This document shows, in pieces, positions 13,713-21,640 of a stretch of DNA of 40,563 nt; the first letter of the stretch is position 1, and the number at the start of each line of letters is the position of its first letter. Both the position numbers and the translations under genes were made by a program. Under the pieces are notes generated by a model. It did not search any database, was not told the origin of the DNA, and was given only the letters and a program-made list of their open reading frames with translations. Source of the DNA: a virus; IMG/VR virus record IMGVR_UViG_3300031999_000076, positions 1-40,563 of that record; one strand, given 5' to 3'.

Positions 13713-13775
13713 GACACCCTAAGGGGTAGCGCCCTCGGACACCCCCGCCGTCCATTTCAGACACCTCCGCCGTCC
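13713..13775. repeat. GACACC direct repeats in a gene-free gap
   Basis: GACACCCCCGCCGTCC (13738-13753) and GACACCTCCGCCGTCC (13760-13775) differ by one base, and a third shorter GACACCC lies at 13713-13719. They occupy the 178-base gap 13689-13866, which has no gene. The rest of the gap ends in the ribosome site GAGGAGATAACAA of the next gene. Packaging-site or regulator-binding repeats are possible, as it is close to terminase. Confidence 0.45.
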
Positions 13776-13866
13776 TGCCCTAAAAACCCGGTCTTATATT
13801 GTCATCGTAATGAAAGACGATTTGTCTGGGCCGAGGATGGGTGTTGTTTCTTTGAGGAGATAACAA

Positions 13867-14145
13867 ATGCTTTTTCTATTCATCGCTCTCATGGCGGTTC
13901 TTATCATTCTCGGAGGGATCGTTTTTTATCAGGTTAAGCAAGTGTCGAAAATCCAGGAGCTTCATTACAAGGAAAAAGAAGAAATCTTCAACCGCTACAT
14001 GGCGGGCGATTATCGAGGCTATAGATATTTCAAAGATGAAAGTCCGGTCATTGTGGACGACATGAAGAAAACAATGGAGAAGGAAAGGGAAGGGACAAAA
14101 ACACAGGCGGAGACTGAAAAAGAGAAGATGGCTTCAAGGTTCTAA
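13867..14145 (+). CDS. Single-span membrane protein before portal
   Basis: 92 residues, ATG 13867, GAGGAGAT upstream. Residues 2-22 are a membrane segment (LFLFIALMAVLIILGGIVFY), followed by a charged helical tail with FNRYMAGDYRGYRYF near 41-55 and a Glu/Lys-rich end. The chain ends EKMASRF, so it shares the last four residues (ASRF) with terL. Small N-anchored proteins of this type occur near portal genes in some phages; role unknown, perhaps packaging at the membrane or host interference. Confidence 0.6.
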   Translation: MLFLFIALMAVLIILGGIVFYQVKQVSKIQELHYKEKEEIFNRYMAGDYRGYRYFKDESPVIVDDMKKTMEKEREGTKTQAETEKEKMASRF

Positions 14146-14147
14146 AA

Positions 14148-16085
14148 ATGGCCGATAAATTTAAACCCCTGGGTCCAAGAGACCTCAGCGGAGACCAGAA
14201 AGAAGTCGTTGAGGAAACGAACTGGTATTGGCTTAAACATCCCGTCGTAGAAAATTATCACGGCCCTTGGACCGAATATATCGCCTACCTCGAAGGCGAC
14301 CAGTATTGCTATTACAGCGAAACGCTGCAATCGCTTCAGGACATCACGCCGTTGGTCGAGAGAGAAGTCAAGAACGTCTATAACCGCATCCTGCCGCTCA
14401 TTCGCCAGCAATGGGCCGAAATCCGTTATCCCCATTCTTTCTATGTTGTCCCGAACACAACCGAATCCGAAGATAAAAAAGCGGCGGCCATGGCCTCCGT
14501 TCTTGTCGAATACACAAACGTTCTCAGGAATTTTAACCACAAGGTTAATTTCGCCAAACTTTGGGCCTTGGTCACGGGAAATGTTTTTTGGAAGGAATGG
14601 TGGAACAAAGACCTTTTCGGTTATGTCGAAGGGAAAGACAAAAAGCCGGTCAAGGAACCCGGCGACGTTGACTGTAACTGGGTCAATCCCTTTAACGTGC
14701 GCCCAGATCCGCAAGGCAAAACAAGGGAAGAATGGCGCTGGCTCATCGAAGGAAAACTCGTTCCCAAATCTTCCGTAGAAGAAGAATTCGGACTTGAGAA
14801 AGGCGATCTGCCGGAAGAGTCATTCGTCCAAGCCGAGAGAGGGCTTTTTCAGAGGTCGAATGCCGTCGAACCGAAAGAAGCGATGATTGTCCGCAAGGAA
14901 CGATGGGAAAGGCCGTCAAAGAATTATTCTGAAGGCAGATTCATTGTAACCGCAGGGGGGTTTCTTCTTTACGAAGGAGAAAGTCCTGCGCCGGAAGGCG
15001 ACATTCCCTATTTCCACATCCAGGGATTAATGCCCATTTTGGATGAACAATGGGGAGATTCATCGGTAAGGATAGCCCAGGCCGCACAGCGCCAGTTTAA
15101 CCGATTCGGTTCTATGGTCGATGAGCACGTTCAATATTTCAGACCGAAGGCGATGATTCCAAGGGGAGCGCTCACCCATAGAGAGAAAGCCGCTTTTTGC
15201 CGATCCGGAATTGATTTTGTCGAGTTTAATCCGACCGGCTACGGCAACCCTTACTGGCAATCCCCGCCGCCGCTGCCGGAGATCGTCGTCAGGTGGCTTT
15301 CTTTCCTTGAAAATGAAATTGAGCAGGAAACGTCCGTCAGAAAAACCCTCCAAGGGCAACTTCCGAAATATGCCACCAGGGCTTCCGGCGACCTCTTCCA
15401 GGGACTTTTGGGCCAGGACCAGAAAGTTCTCTATCCGGCCATTGAGGACCAGGAGGTTCAACTTCAGGCGGCCATGAAATATAGACTTCAACTCATCCAG
15501 AAGCATTATGGTCAGGAGAGGATGGTCAAAATCACCGGAAAGAATAAAGAGCCTTCCGTAGCTTATATCAAGGGCGCAGAGATAAGGAATAACACCGACG
15601 TTAGAATTCACTCCGGCATTGACCTCATGAGGAGTACTGAAGCCAAGAGAGGTGTCGTCGATGCCATGATTCAAAAAGGACTTATTGCGGATCCGAAAAA
15701 AGCCTTTGAACTTCTTGATGTCAAGGGACTCGAAGAATACATGGAAGACGAATATATCGATGAGCGTCAGGCTCAAAGGATCATCGACCTCTTTAAGCAG
15801 GGGAAGGCCTATATAGCGGTCAGCAAAGACGATAATCACGACATTCATTTCAAGGTTTTCAATAATTTCAGGAAGACGGAGGAGTTCGATATTCTTCCTG
15901 AGAAAATTCAGGGGATGATTCTCAAGAGAATAGAAGAACACAAATCTTATATGGCTCAAGCGACAGCGGCGGCTGCGCCTCAGCCTCAGGTCGGGGTTCC
16001 GGGCGTAGGGACGGAACAAAAACTTCCCGACGATGTTTTGAATGAGGCGATTCGGCAAGAACTTCAAGCTGGAGGAATGGCATGA
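14148..16085 (+). CDS. Portal protein, podovirus type
   Basis: 645 residues. The features of the large portal family are visible: N-terminal helical LVEREVKNVYNRILPLIRQQ, WALVTGNVFWKEWW, VNPFNVRPDP (about 178-187), the central WGDSSVRIAQAAQRQFN stem region (about 303-322), and a C-terminal Gln/Ala-rich tail. It forms the 12-subunit ring at the capsid vertex through which DNA enters and leaves. The start lies two bases after the previous stop (TAAAAATG), and its TGA overlaps the next start as ATGA. It precedes scaffold and capsid, the standard order. Confidence 0.88.
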   Translation: MADKFKPLGPRDLSGDQKEVVEETNWYWLKHPVVENYHGPWTEYIAYLEGDQYCYYSETLQSLQDITPLVEREVKNVYNRILPLIRQQWAEIRYPHSFYVVPNTTESEDKKAAAMASVLVEYTNVLRNFNHKVNFAKLWALVTGNVFWKEWWNKDLFGYVEGKDKKPVKEPGDVDCNWVNPFNVRPDPQGKTREEWRWLIEGKLVPKSSVEEEFGLEKGDLPEESFVQAERGLFQRSNAVEPKEAMIVRKERWERPSKNYSEGRFIVTAGGFLLYEGESPAPEGDIPYFHIQGLMPILDEQWGDSSVRIAQAAQRQFNRFGSMVDEHVQYFRPKAMIPRGALTHREKAAFCRSGIDFVEFNPTGYGNPYWQSPPPLPEIVVRWLSFLENEIEQETSVRKTLQGQLPKYATRASGDLFQGLLGQDQKVLYPAIEDQEVQLQAAMKYRLQLIQKHYGQERMVKITGKNKEPSVAYIKGAEIRNNTDVRIHSGIDLMRSTEAKRGVVDAMIQKGLIADPKKAFELLDVKGLEEYMEDEYIDERQAQRIIDLFKQGKAYIAVSKDDNHDIHFKVFNNFRKTEEFDILPEKIQGMILKRIEEHKSYMAQATAAAAPQPQVGVPGVGTEQKLPDDVLNEAIRQELQAGGMA

Positions 16086-16348
16086 GCGTTTTAGTCAGTT
16101 TAAAGCAGATCGTCGAGAAACTTAACTTTTCCGAGGAAGAGGTCATGGAACTCGTCAGACAGAAAAGAATACCTTACCTCTATTTTCCAGAGAAAGACGA
16201 ATATGCTTTTCCGAAAGAAGAGGTTTTAAGCCAGATTACGCCCAGGCCGAAAGCCAAAGAGGAATCGCCGTTCGGGCCTGAATTGACCGATAAAAACGAA
16301 ATAAAGGAGCCTGTAGTCGTAAGACGAGGCCGACCTAAAAAAACATAA
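16082..16348 (+). CDS. Small HTH protein with AT-hook-like tail
   Basis: 88 residues, ATGA overlap with the portal gene. Residues 5-50 look like a helix-turn-helix domain of the excisionase/MerR type (VSLKQIVEKLNFSEEEVMEL, then VRQKRIPYLYFPEKDEYAFP). The C-terminus VVRRGRPKK is an AT-hook (Gly-Arg-Pro core), as found in small phage genes near portal. The likely role is DNA binding, in packaging or late regulation, but it is unproven. Confidence 0.55.
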   Translation: MSVLVSLKQIVEKLNFSEEEVMELVRQKRIPYLYFPEKDEYAFPKEEVLSQITPRPKAKEESPFGPELTDKNEIKEPVVVRRGRPKKT

Positions 16349-16358
16349 GGAGATTTCT

Positions 16359-17387
16359 ATGGAAACGGAAAGAGAACCTTTAGAGGACAAATCCCAAATT
16401 GCTGGGCCGTCCGGTATAGGGGGGATCGCCGAAGGGGTGAGGAATTTGGTCGCTGAAACCACTGCCGGCCCCAAGAAAAAAGAGGCAGTTGCGGAAGGCG
16501 AAAAGGAACCCTGCAAACCTTGCGGTGAAGGAAAAACCGACGAGGAGATTTTAGGGGAAGCTCCGAAAACCCGCTTTTTTATCGTGGACAAAGAAACAGG
16601 ACGGGAAATTCCCGCTGTCTTCAAGTCCGAAGGCAAAGACTATACCCCCGATTCGGTTGACAAGATTCTCACTTGGACCGGGCTGGGGATTCACTACAAC
16701 AAGCGGGCGGAGCAGATCAAGGGCTACGAGGAGTTCGTGAAAATGCTTTTGAAGGCCAAAGAAGAAGGGCGCTTAGTCATCAAGGACGAGGAAATCGCTT
16801 CGCGCTCCGGAAAGGAAAACGTGGAGGAACCGATATCCGAAGATGATGAAATCCTTACCGACCCGGCTCTTCTCGCCGAGAGAAAGAAGAGAACCGTTTT
16901 AGAGGGCGAGATGAAAGAGCTTCGCAAGACGGTTGATTCGCTCAAATCTTTCGTCATCAACGCAAAGACAAGCGAGATGAAAAAAGAGATTGAGACCGAA
17001 ATCGATCAGTTCTCCAAGCAATATCCGTTGGGGAAGAAAAGGGCGAATCAGGTCTGGAAGAATCTTGCCGAAATCGATGAGGACGGCAAACCCGTTTATA
17101 CGGTCGAACAGGCTATGAAGAAAGTTCACGAAGAAAGCATTATCGAACTCAAGGACTGGGTTAAAGAGCATCCTGAATTTGTTGAAGAGGACAAGATCAA
17201 GAAAGAAGCGGTTGTCGAATACCTGAAGGACAAAGAAGAGAAAGAAAAGGCTCCGGTATCCGCTCCCTCCGGCGCACCGGCGCGCACGGGCGGCAGTCCG
17301 AAAGACGAAATTAAAGGCATAGCCGACATTCCCATCAAGATTAAACAACTCCTTGAATCATCGAAGGCGGCAGGGAAAAAGTTATGA
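16359..17387 (+). CDS. Capsid scaffolding protein
   Basis: 342 residues, highly acidic and helical, with no Cys-rich or enzymatic motif except CKPCGEG near 46-52. Coiled-coil stretches lie in the middle (ERKKRTVLEGEMKELRKTVD, about 171-190) and towards the C-terminus. The chain ends in a basic helix (PIKIKQLLESSKAAGKKL), as in scaffolds that contact the coat protein. It lies directly between portal and capsid genes with AGGAG upstream. Position, charge and coiled coils support scaffold; no protease domain is present. Confidence 0.8.
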   Translation: METEREPLEDKSQIAGPSGIGGIAEGVRNLVAETTAGPKKKEAVAEGEKEPCKPCGEGKTDEEILGEAPKTRFFIVDKETGREIPAVFKSEGKDYTPDSVDKILTWTGLGIHYNKRAEQIKGYEEFVKMLLKAKEEGRLVIKDEEIASRSGKENVEEPISEDDEILTDPALLAERKKRTVLEGEMKELRKTVDSLKSFVINAKTSEMKKEIETEIDQFSKQYPLGKKRANQVWKNLAEIDEDGKPVYTVEQAMKKVHEESIIELKDWVKEHPEFVEEDKIKKEAVVEYLKDKEEKEKAPVSAPSGAPARTGGSPKDEIKGIADIPIKIKQLLESSKAAGKKL

Positions 17388-17401
17388 TTTAGGAGAAAGA
17401 A

Positions 17402-18661
17402 ATGTTCGACATCGAGACTGAGTATAAGATCTTTAACGAGATCGTATCGCCCGGTGTCGTCTCCGAGGTTAAGTCCATTTCAAAACTTGCCGAAAGGATC
17501 AAAAAGGTGTTCGACACAATCGACGCCAAGGGCAAGTATGCTTCTCAGAAGATGAACTTCGGCGGATCGCAGGCTTACGGCGCTCGGTCGAATGATTACT
17601 ATCCTACTCCTCAAGAAGTCACCCCGGACGAAGCCCTGCTTAGGGTGAAGAGGATGGAGATGTTCTCACTCGGCTTTGAAGGCCTGTCACTTGAGCTTGC
17701 GAAAAGCCAGGGGTCGCCTATAGACCCGGTCGCTTTTGAGCAGCAGGAGATGATCAAGGGTCTTGGGGACGACATGAGCCGACAGCTCATGGGTGACGGA
17801 TCAGGAAGAATCGCGGACTGTAATGCCACCTCCAATAGCGCAACGCTCGTAGTGGATTCAGAATATTATAAGAAACCAGCTCCGTTATTCTTCAAACCTA
17901 AAAGGGTCATCGAAATCTATACCCCTGGAGGTTCTCAAAAGGGAGTCGCTAGACACATAGATAGTGTCGACTCGGACACTCAGGTCACACTTTCAGGCGC
18001 TATAGATTATGTTGCGGATGATGCTGTTTATTCCGAAGGCGCCTACGCGGCGGCAGAGGCCGTCGGCAAAGGCGAAATCATGGGGATCCTGGGAATTGTC
18101 CGTGACACAAACCCGCCAGCACCCAATTATTCAAGCGGATTGCAGGCGATTACGCTTGCCGCGCACCCCGAATGGGCGGCCAAGGTCTGGGCAAATGGCG
18201 GCACGGCAAGACCTTTCGATGAAGACCTGCTCGTCAAGGCACTGCTTTACCACGAGAGATACGGAACCAAGATCAGTGTCATGCTCATCACCCAGGGAAT
18301 CTTCAGACTTTGGAAGCAGCACCTTGAATCTTTCAAGGTTCTTGGCCCAGGCAAAGGCACGATGTGGGGTGGGTGGGATGCTCTGCCCTTCTACTACGCA
18401 GGAAAAGAAATCCCGATGGTCGCAGACCTCTTCAGTCCCGACGGACAGATCGTTGCATTAGCCGAAAGCGAATTCACGCTCCATCTGACAAACAAGAGTT
18501 GGATCACCTGGGAGTCCGGTTACGGCGGAGACGGAAGAATTCTCCAAAAGGTTGCAGGCCGAAACGCCTATGTCGCCGAGGGTCATATCTTCGGTAACTT
18601 GGGTGTGAGAAGCCGGGCAGGATCGGGTTTCAGGATCACCGACATCGAAGAGCCTGACTGA
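17402..18661 (+). CDS. Major capsid protein, HK97-fold type
   Basis: 419 residues, start ATG 17402 with AGGAG nearby. The N-arm helix (ISKLAERIKKVFDTID), the SNDYYPTPQEVTPDEALL region and the long spine helix (GFEGLSLELAKSQGSP) are typical of tailed-phage coat proteins. The C-terminal ITWESGYGGDGRILQK and GNLGVRSRAGSGF segment fits the A-domain end. No N-terminal protease-cleaved delta domain is apparent. It builds the icosahedral shell with scaffold and portal. Confidence 0.85.
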   Translation: MFDIETEYKIFNEIVSPGVVSEVKSISKLAERIKKVFDTIDAKGKYASQKMNFGGSQAYGARSNDYYPTPQEVTPDEALLRVKRMEMFSLGFEGLSLELAKSQGSPIDPVAFEQQEMIKGLGDDMSRQLMGDGSGRIADCNATSNSATLVVDSEYYKKPAPLFFKPKRVIEIYTPGGSQKGVARHIDSVDSDTQVTLSGAIDYVADDAVYSEGAYAAAEAVGKGEIMGILGIVRDTNPPAPNYSSGLQAITLAAHPEWAAKVWANGGTARPFDEDLLVKALLYHERYGTKISVMLITQGIFRLWKQHLESFKVLGPGKGTMWGGWDALPFYYAGKEIPMVADLFSPDGQIVALAESEFTLHLTNKSWITWESGYGGDGRILQKVAGRNAYVAEGHIFGNLGVRSRAGSGFRITDIEEPD

Positions 18662-18672
18662 AATTAAGTGAG

Positions 18673-18693
18673 GGGGGAGGGGAAGCCTCCCCC
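18673..18693 (+). terminator. Hairpin after capsid gene
   Basis: GGGGGAGG (18673-18680), loop GGAAG, CCTCCCCC (18686-18693): eight perfect pairs, followed by TTCCTTC instead of a clean T-run. It lies just after the capsid stop. It may act as a partial terminator or mRNA stabiliser that sets high capsid expression. Confidence 0.55.
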
Positions 18694-18707
18694 TTCCTTC
18701 GATTACC

Positions 18708-19130
18708 ATGAAGGCTCCAAGGTGGATTACAGCGGAACTCAAACTTATGAACTCCGAACTCTATCCTTTTTTCTTCAGCCGATATCAAAAGTGGATGATC
18801 GTCAGGAATTTTCCCCGCAGGATCGGCGGAGTGACGGACTATGACCCGATATCGGGAAAAAACTTTGTGGTGGAGATGGTCATAGAGGATAACCGGCATC
18901 GTCCACTTCCGCTCGATGGGAATTCCCTTGAAGCGGCAAGGGAATGTTTTTACGACAAGCACAGCCGCCCATTTTCCTTCTATTACCAGCGGCTAAAGGA
19001 AAAGCAGAGAAAAAGGGAAAGCGAGGCGGCCAGAGACAGGGAACTGAGGCTTAAAGATGCGGGCAAGGAGATTCATAAGTCTATGACAAGCGAAACTTTT
19101 CTATTAGGAGGTCAAAATGCCTTTAATTAA
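18708..19130 (+). CDS. Conserved structural-region protein
   Basis: 140 residues. N-terminal SELYPFFFSRYQKWMIVRNF, then NFVVEMVIEDNRHRPLPLDG and NSLEAARECFYDKHSR form a small mixed fold; the last 40 residues are a charged helix (RLKEKQRKRESEAARDRELR). It follows the capsid gene and overlaps the next gene by 14 bases. Ribosome site not obvious. A head-completion or minor head protein is plausible from position. Confidence 0.6.
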   Translation: MKAPRWITAELKLMNSELYPFFFSRYQKWMIVRNFPRRIGGVTDYDPISGKNFVVEMVIEDNRHRPLPLDGNSLEAARECFYDKHSRPFSFYYQRLKEKQRKRESEAARDRELRLKDAGKEIHKSMTSETFLLGGQNAFN

Positions 19131-20034
19131 AGGTCCAAAAGTAAAAGGTTATATCGAGGTCGATGAAAATGTCAGGTTCATGCGAAACGTTGCTACTAGG
19201 TATGCACTACCATGGTCTCAAATCTTTTTCGTTGATGGGGTAAACGGCAGCGACACAAAAAATACGGGAAGAACGCCGGACAGGGCCTTTGCCACTATCG
19301 CTAAAGCCGTTTCCGTGGCCGCTCGCGGTGATGTTATTTATGTTAGACCCCTATTGGCCACCTACACACATGGATTTGACCGTTACACGGAACAGGTTAC
19401 GGTTCCCTTGGCAAAGCATGACCTTAGTATCATCGGCGTTACGAACTCTCTTAATCCAGAGTTTGGTCCGAAGTTAGCATGGACAACGCCTGCAGGGGTC
19501 TGCTTGACAGTTGATGCCCCAGCTCTTCATGTTGAAAACTTGGGATTTTTTGCCGAGGGTGTTACCACTGGTGCGGCTGTCTTATTGACTCACGATGCAA
19601 CGGCCTATCTGAAAAGAGGTGGCGATGCTGCAACATTCTACAATTGCACGGTTAAAGCTGGCCTAATCAAAACGCAGGGCGGAGATGGGTTGTATATTCG
19701 GAATTGCATATTTAATGCCATGTGGGATGGGACATATGCTGGTGGGATATATGCCGTCTCTGATTCCGGCCACAATCCTAGGAGATTGAAAATTCGCGAT
19801 TGTACTTTCCAGGGCGGAAACATCGTTCCCTCGGCGGCGGCCTACATCACCGTTACAAGCTTCGGGGCGGTTCTTATTGCGGATTGTATTTTTGATGCGT
19901 GTGACGTTGATGCCATTATCGCCGATGACAGTACCGGCGTAATTTCTTGTTGCCACTTTATCGGCGCCGACGATGATGCCGTTATTACCAAGGGCGGACT
20001 TCTCGTCACTGGTTGTACGTATCTTCAGACCTAA
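19117..20034 (+). CDS. Right-handed beta-helix head or tail protein
   Basis: 305 residues, AGGAGG upstream of ATG 19117. Residues about 36-300 show the beta-helix pattern: IFFVDGVNGSDTKNTGRTPD, FATIAKAVSVAARGDVIYVR, then repeated VENLGFF, FYNCTVKAG, LYIRNCIF, LKIRDCTFQGG, VLIADCIFDACD, ISCCHFIGAD. This is the pectate-lyase-like fold of phage decoration proteins and tailspikes. No catalytic residues of a known lyase are obvious. Coming right after capsid it is likely a capsid decoration or head fibre; a tailspike is the alternative. Confidence 0.7.
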   Translation: MPLIKGPKVKGYIEVDENVRFMRNVATRYALPWSQIFFVDGVNGSDTKNTGRTPDRAFATIAKAVSVAARGDVIYVRPLLATYTHGFDRYTEQVTVPLAKHDLSIIGVTNSLNPEFGPKLAWTTPAGVCLTVDAPALHVENLGFFAEGVTTGAAVLLTHDATAYLKRGGDAATFYNCTVKAGLIKTQGGDGLYIRNCIFNAMWDGTYAGGIYAVSDSGHNPRRLKIRDCTFQGGNIVPSAAAYITVTSFGAVLIADCIFDACDVDAIIADDSTGVISCCHFIGADDDAVITKGGLLVTGCTYLQT

Positions 20035-20048
20035 ACGTAAGTTAAGTG

Positions 20049-20066
20049 GGGATGGGCAACCGTCCC
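20049..20066 (+). other. Intergenic hairpin with GCAA tetraloop
   Basis: GGGATGG (20049-20055), loop GCAA (GNRA type), CCGTCCC (20060-20066), with one T-G wobble. It is preceded by TTAAGTG like the capsid hairpin and comes 24 bases before the next ATG. It could attenuate or stabilise the mRNA. Confidence 0.5.
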
Positions 20067-20090
20067 TACTCTTATCGCAGAGGAGGATGG

Positions 20091-20291
20091 ATGGCGAACA
20101 TCATCATCAAGGGCAAGTCGAATTTCGGCAGGACGCGCTCAGAACAGGAGCAGAATCTCCGGAAGGAGTGGGGAAGTACGATCACCGATGAGCAACTCGA
20201 CAAGATCAAACATCTTGAGAGAAAAGCGAAAGACAAGTTTGGCTCAAACCCAAACTTTGTCAGCCCCATCGATGCCGACGAAGTAAAGTGA
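20091..20291 (+). CDS. Small basic protein of structural region
   Basis: 66 residues from ATG 20091 with AGAGGAGGATGG just upstream. Basic N-terminus (ANIIIKGKSNFGRTRSEQEQ), a charged helix (TDEQLDKIKHLERKAKDKFG), and a short C-terminal SPIDADEVK. It lies between two hairpins in the head-to-tail gene region. No family recognised; a small head or connector protein is possible. Confidence 0.55.
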   Translation: MANIIIKGKSNFGRTRSEQEQNLRKEWGSTITDEQLDKIKHLERKAKDKFGSNPNFVSPIDADEVK

Positions 20292-20299
20292 ACGAAAAG

Positions 20300-20321
20300 G
20301 GGGAGGGTCAATGCCCTCCCC
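20300..20321 (+). terminator. Hairpin before module-bearing protein gene
   Basis: GGGGAGGG (20300-20307), loop TCAATG, CCCTCCCC (20314-20321): eight perfect pairs. No T-run follows; it ends just before the ribosome site TTAGGAGG of the next gene. As with the two other hairpins of this region, an mRNA-level control of late genes is more likely than full termination. Confidence 0.5.
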
Positions 20322-20344
20322 ATACTTTAACTTAGGAGGTTTTT

Positions 20345-20911
20345 ATGAAAAGCCAGGGGATTAAACTATTCAGCGGAACAAAAACGGCGAGCGGGGACAC
20401 AAAGGGAATCGCGGCGAGTGCACATCGCGCAAGAACCAGCGACGTGGCTACAATTGGAACCGCTGCCGCTCATGGGTTAGCAGTCGGCGATGGAATTATC
20501 ATTTCCGGTATGGGTGCCGCCAGATACAATGGAACATGGGTGGTTGCTTCCGTCCCGGATACCACGCATTTCACATACGCCAATACCGGCACAAATGAAA
20601 CCGAGACTGCCGATACGGCCGGGACAATAACAAAAGTCGCCTTCATCGATGTAGCAGAATTTAAAGGCGGGTTATTCTTCCTTAAATGCACGGCCAAATC
20701 AGGAACGCCGACCCTCGTTGTAACAGTTATCACTTACGACAAGAAGACAGACGACTGGTATGATCTTGTGGCGTTCACTCAATTGTCAGATGTTGGAAAG
20801 GAAATAAAGGCAATAACCGACGTAGGAAGCAGGATCGCCATCAGTTACGTCATAGGCGGAGGAACACCGAGTTTGACGTTTACCGTGAGTGCAATCCTTA
20901 AAAACGTATAA
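20345..20911 (+). CDS. Virion protein with Ig-like/adhesin module
   Basis: 188 residues, TTAGGAGG upstream of ATG. Residues 21-96 are the module (starting GIAASAHRARTSDVA, containing YNGTWVVASVPDTTHFTYAN and ending ETADTAGTIT) that also occurs in the gp10-like protein 1.4 kb downstream. The remainder (FKGGLFFLKCTAKSGTPTLV, then TFTVSAILKNV) is a beta sandwich. Small beta-structured virion proteins here are usually decoration or adhesion parts. Head decoration or tail fibre subunit are both possible. Confidence 0.6.
   Translation: MKSQGIKLFSGTKTASGDTKGIAASAHRARTSDVATIGTAAAHGLAVGDGIIISGMGAARYNGTWVVASVPDTTHFTYANTGTNETETADTAGTITKVAFIDVAEFKGGLFFLKCTAKSGTPTLVVTVITYDKKTDDWYDLVAFTQLSDVGKEIKAITDVGSRIAISYVIGGGTPSLTFTVSAILKNV
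20405..20632 (+). repeat. Adhesin-like module, copy 1
   Basis: A 228-base, 76-codon block repeated in frame at 21830-22057 with no length change; about 85 per cent identical by my manual count, and over the last 106 bases only three differences. Both copies start at a codon boundary. Confidence 0.85.
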
Positions 20912-20922
20912 GGAAATAAACC

Positions 20923-21636
20923 ATGAAGAGAGGAGAACTTAGGGATTACATAAGGCTTCTGGCGGATGAACTTACCGAAGCACCCAAGGGGCTTTTCACG
21001 AACATCGAACTAAACTTGCTCATCAACATATCTCAGCAGAACATAGCCCTGGCCCTTGCTCCCCATATTCCTTGGGCCGTTACAAAAACCTTCCTCATTT
21101 CAATAACCGCAAACAAAAGAGAATACATCATAGAGACCGACTTCGGTTTAACCGACTTCTTTATGATGGATGGAATCTTTCACAACGAATCGGGATATGA
21201 ACGAACGGAACTTCTTTATGTCGAGAGAGACCAGCTCGTCGAGTATAATGCAATAGGGGAGACCGGTGATCCCAAAGTTTGGTCTTGGGAATCCATAGGA
21301 ACAATTGCCTTTGACCCATGTCCGGATGAAGCGGTAGCCAATAAATATAAGGGCGCGTATATCCCGATTTTCAAAGACCTGAACGATGACACCACGCACG
21401 ACCCAGTTACCAGCAAATACTCCATTCCATTTAACGGTTCGTCTATCCTTACGCCGGCTCATCCTTTAATTGCTTTCGATGTTTTGAAGCAATGGCATAT
21501 TCGAGGTGAAGAAGAAAACGCTGATATTAAGGAGAGATATAAAGATACTTTTGCCGATGTCCTTTTTACCATGCAACAGGCGCAGGGGGTCAACTGGAAA
21601 GGAAGACTGCCGGTAAGAGAGATGATTAAGAGGTAG
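20923..21636 (+). CDS. Head-tail adaptor protein (P22 gp4-like position)
   Basis: 237 residues. N-terminal helical (RGELRDYIRLLADELTEAPK, FTNIELNLLINISQQNIALA), then a beta-rich middle (REYIIETDFGLTDFFMMDG) and a long C-terminal helix with PLIAFDVLKQWHIRGEE and MQQAQG. The layout and position just ahead of the hub protein correspond to phage adaptors that dock under the portal. ATG 20923 with AAGGAAATAAACC upstream, 4 bases before the next gene start. Confidence 0.6.
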   Translation: MKRGELRDYIRLLADELTEAPKGLFTNIELNLLINISQQNIALALAPHIPWAVTKTFLISITANKREYIIETDFGLTDFFMMDGIFHNESGYERTELLYVERDQLVEYNAIGETGDPKVWSWESIGTIAFDPCPDEAVANKYKGAYIPIFKDLNDDTTHDPVTSKYSIPFNGSSILTPAHPLIAFDVLKQWHIRGEEENADIKERYKDTFADVLFTMQQAQGVNWKGRLPVREMIKR

Positions 21637-21640
21637 TGAA

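Noticed and set aside
15060-16067. Long antisense frame opposite the portal gene
   Set aside because: A mirror frame of the well-supported portal gene, with no start signals and unnatural composition.
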